From assembly GCA_944325825.1 (NCBI GenBank), contig CALVBP010000007.1, positions 1 through 64,000 on the forward strand: a DNA stretch of 64,000 bases. The letters are read 5' to 3'. Origin of the DNA: Candidatus Gastranaerophilales bacterium (GTDB lineage Bacteria; Cyanobacteriota; Vampirovibrionia; Gastranaerophilales; Gastranaerophilaceae). The position numbers and the translations under genes were made by a program. Positions 29,736 through 38,800 of the stretch are shown here, piece by piece. Within the stretch, counting starts at the first letter, position 1. Each line of letters starts with the position of its first letter. Under the pieces are notes generated by a model. It searched no databases. It was not told where the DNA came from and saw only the letters and a program-made list of their open reading frames with translations.

Positions 29736-29987
29736 ATGAAAATATTTTTTAACTTAATTTCAAACAATACCAAGTACAAAAGACCTGCATTTACGAGAAA
29801 AACGGTGGAGGAACTCCGTCAAGAAGAACAAAGAATTGAAAACGAAGAACATACTATTCAAAAACAACTTAACCAATTAGATAGAGAACAGACCAGAATT
29901 GATAACGAGCACAATCGCTTAGATAACGAACAAAATAAACTCTATGATGAGCAAAAACGCATCGACAAAGAACTGAACAAACTTTAA
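29736..29987 (+). CDS. Small heptad-repeat helical protein
   Basis: An 83-residue protein with AAGGAG about 9 bases before the ATG. From residue about 27 to the end it is made of eight exact 7-residue units beginning with L or I, such as LDREQTR, IDNEHNR and LDNEQNK. Only the first position of each heptad is hydrophobic and the rest is strongly charged or polar. It should form one long helix, either a stand-alone charged helix or a loose coiled coil. No family was recognised. It stands alone between the tRNA and the convergent nadC. Confidence 0.65.
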   Translation: MKIFFNLISNNTKYKRPAFTRKTVEELRQEEQRIENEEHTIQKQLNQLDREQTRIDNEHNRLDNEQNKLYDEQKRIDKELNKL

Positions 29988-29993
29988 TATTAC

Positions 29994-30827
29994 TTATTTA
30001 CAATCTAAACCCAAATCTAATGTTCCAGCTTTTGCAACTATAGCACTCGACGATATAATATCAACACCCGTTGCTGCAATTTCTTGTACAGTGGACAAGT
30101 TTACGTTCCCGCTAGCTTCAACTACGGCTTTTTTATTTATAAGTTTTACACAATCTCTCATCATTTCTACACTCATATTATCCAGCATAATAATATCAGC
30201 TCCGCAAGCTAAAGCTTCCCTGACTTGCTCAATTGTGTCACATTCAACTTCAATTTTATGTGCATGTGAGAGATTTACTTTCAATTTATTGACAGCATTT
30301 GTAAGTGAACCTGCAAACTTGATATGATTATCTTTAATCATTGCACAATCAGACAGATTAAATCTGTGCAAAGCCCCGCCGCCCATCTTGACAGAATATT
30401 TTTCAAAAGCTCGAAAGCCTGGAGTCGTTTTTCTTGTATCCGCAATTTTAGCAGGATAATTTCCGATTGCAGACTGATATTTATTTGTTTCCGTTGCAAT
30501 TGCACTCATTCGCTGTACATAATTTAGAGCAGTTCTTTCACCCATCAGAATAAAACGGGCCGGCCCTTTAATATCAGCAATTTTATCACCCTTTTTAATT
30601 CTATCCCCGTCATTAAAATAGAATTTAATATCTATTTCATCAGAAAGGATTTTGAAAACAGCTTCGAAAACATTTTTACCGCAAAATATTCCATCAACTC
30701 TTGTATTTAATTCACAGCTTAAAGAGTCTTTTTCATTTGTTAAATAATCTGTTGTTATATCCCCAAACCCAATGTCTTCTTGAAGAGCATTTTTAATATG
30801 ATTTTCCACAAAAAATTTATTCAACAT
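29994..30827 (-). CDS. nadC: Nicotinate-nucleotide pyrophosphorylase (carboxylating)
   Basis: NadC makes nicotinate mononucleotide from quinolinate and PRPP in de novo NAD synthesis. The chosen ATG at 30827 has AAGGAG about 7 bases upstream and gives 277 residues starting MLNKFFVENHIKNALQEDIG. Conserved stretches are GDITTDYL, RKTTPGFRAFEKYSVKMGGG with HRFNLSDCAMIKDNH, and IMLDNMS. It overlaps the end of nadB by 11 bp. nadA, the third pathway gene, is not in the window. Confidence 0.95.
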   Translation of the reverse strand: MLNKFFVENHIKNALQEDIGFGDITTDYLTNEKDSLSCELNTRVDGIFCGKNVFEAVFKILSDEIDIKFYFNDGDRIKKGDKIADIKGPARFILMGERTALNYVQRMSAIATETNKYQSAIGNYPAKIADTRKTTPGFRAFEKYSVKMGGGALHRFNLSDCAMIKDNHIKFAGSLTNAVNKLKVNLSHAHKIEVECDTIEQVREALACGADIIMLDNMSVEMMRDCVKLINKKAVVEASGNVNLSTVQEIAATGVDIISSSAIVAKAGTLDLGLDCK

Positions 30828-32442
30828 AAACAGGCTCCTTACCATACTGCTTTATAATAATTTCGGAATGTTTTGCTATTTTATCCATTACGTTATAATC
30901 AGACCTTGAATGGGCTCCACGAGATTCTTTTCTGTTAAGAGCCGCTTCCACAATTAATTCCGCAACATTTAGCATATTTCTGTATTCGTATTCTTCTTTG
31001 CTTGAACATTTGCGATTACGAGGAAATTCTATTTTTAGTTGCATAAGTCCGTTTTTAGCCTTAAGCAGAGACTCTTCATTTCTTATAATACCCACATTTT
31101 CCCACATCAAGTCCTTTAATGTTTGACGCATAGATTCGACATTACACTCAACATCTACAGAAGATTTTTCATAAATCCCGATTGTGTTCATAATAGAAGA
31201 ATCAATTTTTTTAGGAGGTATTAGGTTCGCAAAAGATAAAAAATCAGCAAGTTCATAAGCTGAAACTACACACTCTAACAAAGAGTTGCTTGCGAGTCTA
31301 TTAGCTCCATGCAAGCCTGTAGAAGCAGTCTCTCCTATTGCATATAGCCCTCGAATAGAAGTCTTGCCTTCAACTGTTGCTTTTATTCCACCCATCGAAT
31401 AATGAGCCGCCGGAGCAACCGGAATCGGGGTTTGTGAAATATCAAGACCTCTCTCTATACATTTTTTTGAAATTGTAGGAAATCTGTTAAATAATTTTAC
31501 TTTATCAATAATAGATGCATTTAAAAAAACATTAGCAGAATGCGTTTTATTCATTTCGCTGTAAATGGCTCTTGTAACAATGTCTCTTGGTGCTAATTCA
31601 CGCTTATCATGATAGCATGCCATAAATTCCTTACCTTCGCTGTTGATAAGCTTAGCCCCTTCCCCTCTTACAGCTTCGGAAATAAGGAATCTGTCTCTGC
31701 TGGATGAATTTAGAGCTAATGCCGTCGGATGAAATTGTATAAATTCCATATCTTGAATAATCGCTCCAGCATTGTATGCTAAATCTATTCCGTCACCAGT
31801 TGCCCCTTCCGGATTTGTTGTATATTTATAGAGTTGCCCGACTCCGCCTGTAGCAAGCACAACCGCTGCGGCATATACAATTTCATGTTCCCCTGTTAAT
31901 TCATTGAAAATTATTGCCCCTTTACATTCACTATCTGAATCAACAAGCAGCTCTGCTGCTATTGTATTTTGCATTACAGTAATATTTTCATCTTCTTTAA
32001 CTTTTTGTGTTAAAGCATCCGTAATTCCACGCCCTGTCGCATCACCATTTACATGCAGAATACGTTTAAAACTGTGAGCAGCCTCTAAGGTAAACGCAAG
32101 ATTCCCGTTAATATCTTTATCGAAATTAACTCCCAGTTCCATCAAATCATTAATTACTTCATCTGAACGCTCGGAAATATATCTCACAACATCCGGATTA
32201 CTTAAACCGGCACCTGCTTTTAGCGTATCTTCAACATGTAAATTTACACTGTCTCTGGGATTTTGATGTAAAACACCAACGATTCCGCCTTGTGCATATC
32301 TTGAGTTGCTTTCGCCAAGTTCAGATTTTGTAATAATAAGGATTCCGTCAGGTAATTCCATCTGTCGTGACAGCTTTAATGCGGCATACAAACCTGCAGC
32401 ACCGCTGCCAATTATTATTACTGAATATTCAGAATACTTCAT
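30817..32442 (-). CDS. nadB: L-aspartate oxidase NadB
   Basis: NadB oxidises aspartate to iminoaspartate with FAD, the first step of de novo NAD synthesis. The 541-residue protein has the dinucleotide motif IIIGSGAAGLYAALKL (about 10-25) and NSRYAQGGIVGV, the FAD-binding GATGDGIDLAYNAGA, HPTAL and YSMGGIKATVEGKTSIRGLY. The C-terminal helical domain is complete. The nadB-nadC order with overlap indicates one operon. Quinolinate synthase NadA must be encoded elsewhere. Confidence 0.95.
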   Translation of the reverse strand: MKYSEYSVIIIGSGAAGLYAALKLSRQMELPDGILIITKSELGESNSRYAQGGIVGVLHQNPRDSVNLHVEDTLKAGAGLSNPDVVRYISERSDEVINDLMELGVNFDKDINGNLAFTLEAAHSFKRILHVNGDATGRGITDALTQKVKEDENITVMQNTIAAELLVDSDSECKGAIIFNELTGEHEIVYAAAVVLATGGVGQLYKYTTNPEGATGDGIDLAYNAGAIIQDMEFIQFHPTALALNSSSRDRFLISEAVRGEGAKLINSEGKEFMACYHDKRELAPRDIVTRAIYSEMNKTHSANVFLNASIIDKVKLFNRFPTISKKCIERGLDISQTPIPVAPAAHYSMGGIKATVEGKTSIRGLYAIGETASTGLHGANRLASNSLLECVVSAYELADFLSFANLIPPKKIDSSIMNTIGIYEKSSVDVECNVESMRQTLKDLMWENVGIIRNEESLLKAKNGLMQLKIEFPRNRKCSSKEEYEYRNMLNVAELIVEAALNRKESRGAHSRSDYNVMDKIAKHSEIIIKQYGKEPVYVE

Positions 32443-32522
32443 TGCCTTACCTCAAATCTGCTATATCAATATTTTAAACCAAAAATAAAGAATAAATGTT
32501 AATTTAATATAAAGATTTGTTA

Positions 32523-33308
32523 TTACTTAATCGGCATAGTATCCAAAAGAAGCACTTTCGGATGAAGGGTATCTTCAATAATTGAGTAGTCTAATTTAGC
32601 AATCGGTGATAGCTGCTTAGCTTTTGCGATATCTTCATCATGACCGGACATATCACCCATTTTTTGTTTATATAAAGCTCTGTCAGCATAATATTTAGGC
32701 TTATTTTTCACACGGTCAATTAATAAATCAAATACTTTTACAGACAGGTCATAACGTCCTAATGTAGCATAGATATCTGCCAGGCACACATAACCCGCAT
32801 ATGCATTTGTGTCCAAAGCTAAGATACTGTTACAGTATGACATTGCTTCCTTATAATTGCCATTTAACTTATAAAGCATTGCAACCCTTAAGTTATCTTG
32901 CATTTCTATATCACCTGAATGAATATAATCATCCAGAGCTCCTTTATAATCTCCCCAATACACACGAATCAGAGCTCTGTCTTTATATAAATCAGACAAT
33001 TCTTTGTCACTGGCATATGCCGGAAAAGTTAGGATAGCTTTATCAATTTCCATAAGTGCCGCACTTTTATTTTTCATTTTAGTTAAATAAACTGCATTAT
33101 TTCTATGAAAAATCCACTCTGTTGCGGCAGCGCTGTTAGTTAGTTTAGCAAAAAACAATCTGGTATTTGACCCCCAAAAAGCCATCTGCAGGAACTTATT
33201 CCCCGGCGGAGTACATAACCATACAACGAACAGAAAACCTACAATTATCCAGGTTAGGATAATCCTATCTTGTTTTTTTTGTTTACTATTATCAAAATTC
33301 TTAATCAT
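32523..33308 (-). CDS. Membrane-anchored TPR protein
   Basis: A 261-residue protein with one N-terminal membrane helix (about 18-37, ILTWIIVGFLFVVWLC) and then about four TPR-like repeats (AVYLTKMKNKSAALMEIDKA; RVAMLYKLNGNYKEAMSYC; YVCLADIYATLGRYDLSVKV). The repeats probably face the periplasm. No enzyme motif is seen. It is a lone gene between nadB and the metallopeptidase. Partner unknown. Confidence 0.75.
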   Translation of the reverse strand: MIKNFDNSKQKKQDRIILTWIIVGFLFVVWLCTPPGNKFLQMAFWGSNTRLFFAKLTNSAAATEWIFHRNNAVYLTKMKNKSAALMEIDKAILTFPAYASDKELSDLYKDRALIRVYWGDYKGALDDYIHSGDIEMQDNLRVAMLYKLNGNYKEAMSYCNSILALDTNAYAGYVCLADIYATLGRYDLSVKVFDLLIDRVKNKPKYYADRALYKQKMGDMSGHDEDIAKAKQLSPIAKLDYSIIEDTLHPKVLLLDTMPIK

Positions 33309-33363
33309 AGTTTTAGCTCTCTAGAGTATTTTACAAGAAATTATAAAAAAAATAAAGGTTTTA

Positions 33364-34149
33364 TTAATTTATTGAAACATATTTCTGTAACGCACTTAAC
33401 TCGGGAATTCTTCCGGAGCTAAAAGCTGCATCAAACATTTTCAAAATATTCGGAGCCTTATTTTCCATCATGCTCCTGTTTGTAAAATACATCTCAACTC
33501 CTCTGGCAAAAAGTTCTGACGGAGCATTATAATACTTATTTAAGCGTGAAATTTTTGACAATAATCTTCTTAAAGCCCTTTGCTTTGAGCGCAAGCATAG
33601 GTATGATTTTGTTACATCATCTACCTTGCTGTTATCAAGACTGTTAATTGAATAGAAATTATTTCCTACTCGTACTTTATCGTATTTTATTAAATAAGAT
33701 AAAGGATAGGGAAGTTTCTTTTCTATACAGGTAATTTTGGAAGTCGATTTAAAATTCGGATAATTAACCTTAATCATAGATGTGAGATGCTTAATATCTG
33801 ATTTTAAAGATTCAGACTTGTCAAAAATAGGTTTAATGCTTTCTTTCGGAATAAGAGCTACTGTGACTTCCAATAGCTCATCCAGCATATCTTCATCCAG
33901 ATTCGGGAAAATAAAATCCAAAGATTTAAGGGTTTTATCATATTTAAAATGCACATAATGTGCAAATTCATGTAATAGAACATTAAACGGTGATTCTATT
34001 CCTTTTGCTATATCTATTCTAAAATTTTTATTCTTAGCTATGAAAAGTCCCTTATTCCCGCAAGCTTTATTCTTCCCATAGTTAATTTCTATATCATAAG
34101 ACTTGATATAATTTATTAATTTTTCGGTTCTGTCTCTTTTATTATCCAT
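33364..34149 (-). CDS. Gluzincin-like zinc metallopeptidase, unknown family
   Basis: From the ATG at 34149 the protein has 261 residues; a TTG at 34170 is also open. The active-site helix LLHEFAHYVHF contains HEFAH (60-64), and SELFARGVEMYF near residue 212-223 offers a glutamate third ligand, as in HExxH-E proteases. There is no signal peptide, so it is probably cytoplasmic. The start lies inside the end of cutA (34 bp overlap). It is not clearly an ImmA/IrrE, WSS1 or SprT protein by eye, and its substrate is unknown. Confidence 0.7.
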   Translation of the reverse strand: MDNKRDRTEKLINYIKSYDIEINYGKNKACGNKGLFIAKNKNFRIDIAKGIESPFNVLLHEFAHYVHFKYDKTLKSLDFIFPNLDEDMLDELLEVTVALIPKESIKPIFDKSESLKSDIKHLTSMIKVNYPNFKSTSKITCIEKKLPYPLSYLIKYDKVRVGNNFYSINSLDNSKVDDVTKSYLCLRSKQRALRRLLSKISRLNKYYNAPSELFARGVEMYFTNRSMMENKAPNILKMFDAAFSSGRIPELSALQKYVSIN

Positions 34150-34445
34150 TTCAAATAGTCTTCCGAACAATCAACAACCGGCAGTGCTACAATTTCCGGT
34201 ACAGTATACGGATGCATATCTTCAATAACAAGTTTTACCTTACCGTAATTTGTTCTTCTTGTTTTTATCATCATAAGAAGTTCTTTTTCTTCACACAATT
34301 CCCCATCCCAAGAAAAAGTAGATTTTAATTGCTCTACAATTGAAACACACGCTGCAAGCTTATGCTTCATTAATATTCTAATTATATCCTTGGCAATTTT
34401 TTTACTTTTTACAGGTAACGTACAATAAATTACAACAATATCCAT
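34116..34445 (-). CDS. cutA: Divalent-cation tolerance protein CutA
   Basis: CutA is a small trimeric ferredoxin-fold protein first linked to copper tolerance; its exact role is uncertain. The 109 residues carry the family features: IVVIYCTLPVKSKKIAKDII, LAACVSIVEQLKSTFSWDGEL, EEKELLMMIKTRRTNY and HPYTVPEIVALPV. It is 9 bp from glcD and overlaps the metallopeptidase gene, so glcD-cutA-peptidase may form one transcript. Confidence 0.93.
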   Translation of the reverse strand: MDIVVIYCTLPVKSKKIAKDIIRILMKHKLAACVSIVEQLKSTFSWDGELCEEKELLMMIKTRRTNYGKVKLVIEDMHPYTVPEIVALPVVDCSEDYLKWIIKETEPKN

Positions 34446-34454
34446 AATTTCTCC

Positions 34455-35846
34455 TTACTTAACTACAAAAATTTTACCGGGATTCAAGATATTATTCGGA
34501 TCGAAAATTCTCTTAATCCTTTTCATATATTCAATCGAGGCTTGGTCAATTACATTTTCAAGGTAAGACAATTTTTCAATACCTATTCCATGCTCAGCAG
34601 AAATAGTTCCGCCCAGTTTTCTTGCGGTCTCATACATTTCAGATTTAGCTGCGATATAACTCTTAAATTGAACATCATCTTCTGTATTGATAGCTATTTG
34701 AGGATGAATATTCCCGTCCCCGACATGCCCTACCAGACACATCTTTAAATTATATCTGTTACTAATCTCCTTGCATTTTGCAATCATTTCCGCCAGATTT
34801 TCACGAGGAACAATAATATCATCTGACAATACATCAGGAGCTAATCTCGCCGTAGCTGCAAATGAGGAACGTCTGGCTGTCCAAATTTTGTCACATTTTT
34901 CTTGGGTATCTGCTATATCTATACCGGTAGCACCTGTGTTTTTTAATACATTCAAAACTCTGCCTTGCTGCTCTTCCATAGATGATTCAAAACCATCTAT
35001 CTCAATAAGCAGCATTGAATCAGCATTTACATTCAAACCGCTCGGATAAAATGATTCCACTGTTCTTATAGAATTATTATCCATAAAATCTATTGTTGCC
35101 GGAAAAACCCTTTCGGATATAATTCCGTTCACAGCAGAAATAGCCTCCTCCATTGATTCAAAATACGCTGTTACTATTCTGCTGGATTCCGGTTTTGGGA
35201 TGAGCTTTAAAATAGCTTCAACAACAATAGCTAAAGTTCCTTCGCTGCCGACTATCAACTGGTTAAGGTGAAAACCTGCAGCATCTTTGATAGTTCCGGC
35301 GCCCAGTGTAATAATTTCTCCATTAGCAGTTACTACCTTTAGACTCAAAACATAGTCTTTAGTTGTTCCGTATTTAAAAGACCTAGCACCACCTGAAGAT
35401 TGTGCGATACTTCCTCCAACAGTTGAAACTTTAAAATTAGACGGATCCGGCGGGTAAAACAACCCAAACTCTTCAACATAACTTTTTAAATCACCCAATA
35501 CAACTCCCGGTTGAACCCTTACTGTCATATTTGAAGTATTTAGCTCAAGGATTTTATTCATTTTGGAGAAATTTAATACAATTCCGCCATGCTTACAAAC
35601 ACAAGCTCCCACCATGTTTGTACCTGCCCCTCTTGCTACAATAGGTATTTTATTTTCATTAGCATACTTTACAACTTTCCGGACTTCTTCAATCGATTCT
35701 GCAAAAACAACTAAATCAGGCAATTCCCCTTTTTCATCAAAGTTGGAAGCATCACAAGAGTAACAATAACGTTCTTCGCTGCCTGTAAGAACGTTACCGC
35801 TTTTAAACATTGATTTAATTTCATCTAAACTATTTTTCAACAACAT
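34455..35846 (-). CDS. FAD-linked 2-hydroxyacid oxidase/dehydrogenase (GlcD family)
   Basis: A 463-residue PCMH-type flavoprotein. The FAD-binding part (about 35-215) has PIVARGAGTNMVGACV and PPDPSNFKVSTVGGSIAQSS. The C-terminal domain has the HVGDGNIHPQIAI motif and ends SAEHGIGIEKL...FDPNNILNPGKIF. GlcD relatives oxidise glycolate or D-lactate. No glcE or glcF is adjacent, so it may be a D-lactate or other 2-hydroxyacid dehydrogenase. It overlaps the giant coiled-coil gene by 17 bp. Confidence 0.88.
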   Translation of the reverse strand: MLLKNSLDEIKSMFKSGNVLTGSEERYCYSCDASNFDEKGELPDLVVFAESIEEVRKVVKYANENKIPIVARGAGTNMVGACVCKHGGIVLNFSKMNKILELNTSNMTVRVQPGVVLGDLKSYVEEFGLFYPPDPSNFKVSTVGGSIAQSSGGARSFKYGTTKDYVLSLKVVTANGEIITLGAGTIKDAAGFHLNQLIVGSEGTLAIVVEAILKLIPKPESSRIVTAYFESMEEAISAVNGIISERVFPATIDFMDNNSIRTVESFYPSGLNVNADSMLLIEIDGFESSMEEQQGRVLNVLKNTGATGIDIADTQEKCDKIWTARRSSFAATARLAPDVLSDDIIVPRENLAEMIAKCKEISNRYNLKMCLVGHVGDGNIHPQIAINTEDDVQFKSYIAAKSEMYETARKLGGTISAEHGIGIEKLSYLENVIDQASIEYMKRIKRIFDPNNILNPGKIFVVK

Positions 35847-38800
35847 GTGATGCTATTTTTTCGATACTTTTGTTTAATTTTGCAATTTGTCTGTCCATAC
35901 CGCCCACTTTTTTAGTAAGTTGTGCTGTATCTTTACCGTCTAAAAGTTCCAATGCGTCTTCCAGCTTAGCTTCCAAAGAATTAATTTTATCCTGCTGTAC
36001 AGACATTTTTTCATCCACCGCAACCAGGAATTTATTAATTGTATCTTCCAGAGGAGTCAAGTCAAACTTTTTAGTACTATTTATTGTGTTTTCTACTATG
36101 ATTTTATCAAGTTTTGCTTCAAGAGACGAAATTCTCTTGGTTTGTTTTTCAAATACATTTCCTAGCGCTTCAACTAGCTCAATGCTTTCAGAATCATCTT
36201 CCGCTTCAGCTTTTAAATCTGTCAACATTGCCTTAATTTGTTCTATTTCGTCCAAAGACTCAACTCTATCTGCTATAGTGTTAATTTGAACACTTGCATT
36301 ATCAACCCATTCCGCAAGATATTCGAACACCTGATTAAACACTTGATTTGTCTTAGCTCCTGAAATCATCATATTGTTAAGAGAGTTTAATTTTGAATCA
36401 ATCTTATCAATACCCGCTTCTCTCGGGAAGTTTCGGGTTCTTTCATCCAAATCATTAATTACAAGTTTAAAATCTTGTAAATTATCTTGCAGCGTCTTAT
36501 ACGATTCATCTGAAGCAAGAATAAGTTTATTAGTTCTCGTGCTGATACTTACTAAATCTTCCGCAATATCTTCTATATCTTTCTTAGCAGGAAGTTCTGT
36601 CTTAATAGATTCAACAAGCTTATAGATATCATTTGTTGATGATATTAAATCCGAGAATTCTTTACCATGGTCATTATCTTTCATCTCATTTAAGACTAAT
36701 CTCAAATTAGCAATATCCGCTTCAAGATCTTGCAGGCTGTATATATAATCGACATCGCCTTCTGAAGAAATTATAGAATTAATTTTTTCATTAATATTTG
36801 AAATATCATCTTTTAATGAATCTATTTTATTATCAATAACCGCAACATTATCATTTATGTCTTCAACAACATCCGCGGAGGTCACAATATGGCTTAAAAT
36901 TGTTATAAGTTCTGAATGTTTTTCCTGAATAAAATCTAAGATTTCTTCCTGTTCGGCAACAAAAGAAATTTGATTAAAGACATTCAGAAATTGAGTAATA
37001 ATATCCGATTTAAAATCTTTTAGTTCTGCATCTAACTTGCCTTCCAGGTTCTGAGAATCTAATTTCTTTGAGAATTCCTCTATTGAAGCCAGCACAGAAT
37101 GCTTAACTAGAGTATTCATCTCTGCCACATCAGGCAGGTTATTACAACACAAATCACTTATATCTTCTATATAGCTTAACTCTTCTTGTATTAAATCTTC
37201 CAAACCTGCTATCTGCTTATTTATAGATGCTTGGAATGCTTCATCAAAAGACTTATTGGAAATTTGAGATCTTAAATTATCAAAACTTTCTTGCAGTTTG
37301 TCAATTTGTTTTCCATTTTCTTCACAAGAAGATTTAACCAGATTAGAAAGTTCGTCAATTTTGCTGTTTACCCCTGATTTTACATCTTCAAAACGTGAAA
37401 TAATATCATTAACAGAATTATTTATATTATTAAACGAATCATTATATTTATTAGAAATAAGTTTAATTTCTTCATATTTATCAACAACCGTATCAATAAA
37501 CTTTTTATCAAATAATGAAAGCTTGTCTTCAATATTTTTTCTGTCAGCTGAGATTATGTTACCTATTTCAGTAATATTTTTACTTATAAAATCTTCAATT
37601 CTGTCGTTTAAACTTTCTACTGAAGAATTTATTAAAAGTTCAACAGCAACTTTATAGTCTGACATTGCAGATGTAAATAGATTTGCATCTAAAAGCTTAT
37701 TTAAGTTTGTAATAAGTTTTTCAACCGAATCCGTAAGCTCAATCTTTAAATTATCGAGTTTTCCCAGCATTACAGATGTATCAGTCTTAATATCAAAAAA
37801 TGATTTTAAATCCTCAATACTGTTATATATATGATTACTTATAATATCTTCTATTTGATTTGTTAGTTTGACAGTCTCGTCAGACTGCGACTTTTTAAGC
37901 AAATCAAATTGATCAATCAGTTCTGCAATCACAGTATCTGTTTCTTTTTCAACATTCTGAGAAAGTGAATCAAGACCTTTGCCCAGAAATTCAATAATTA
38001 AATCTTTACAACAAATAACATTTTGTTTTTCAGCCTCAATCTGTTCCGATAAATTATTGACATACGAATCAATTGATTGAAGCTCTCCCGCTGAAATTTC
38101 TGCACTTGTTGAAATCAATGAATTAACTTTTTCTGTAAGTGAATCGCTAAGCTCAAGAATAAGCGACTTATTATTATCAACCAAAGCATTTAAAGCTGCT
38201 AATTCCGATTTTGCAGCATTCGACATTGAAATCTGTTCATTTGCACGATTTTCAACAGATTTAACTGCATTGAGTATATTTTGTGCTTGTAAAACTGTAC
38301 CCTCATGCTGTTCTCGAGACAGAGCGCCAATATTTTCAAGTAAAGTATTATTATTAGCAGTCATTTGTGTTAATGCCGCAATATCAGCACTTGAAGTCTT
38401 TACGACATCAAACTGCTCAGACAAACTGTCTTTTACTTCACTAACACTTGCCTCCAAACGTTGAGCATTTGATGCAGTACTTTGAGTTAAAGCATCAAAG
38501 CCTTCTGTAACATTATATGAAACCGTATTTATACCGCTGTCTAAATCCGATTTTATTTCTTCAACATTAGCCGTTAACGTTTCACTATCTTTAGAAATTT
38601 TATCAAAAGATGCTGCTATGATGTTTTTAAGTTCTGTACCTGCAGCTTTAGTATTAGAATCAAGAGCCAGTATATCCGATTCAAACTTTTTATCCAGAGA
38701 CTCAAGCTTATTACCCAAGTTATCACATTTCGCAGAAAGTTCCTGAGCCTGAATATCCAGTACAGAATCTATATATTTTGTAATATCATCTAACTGTGCT

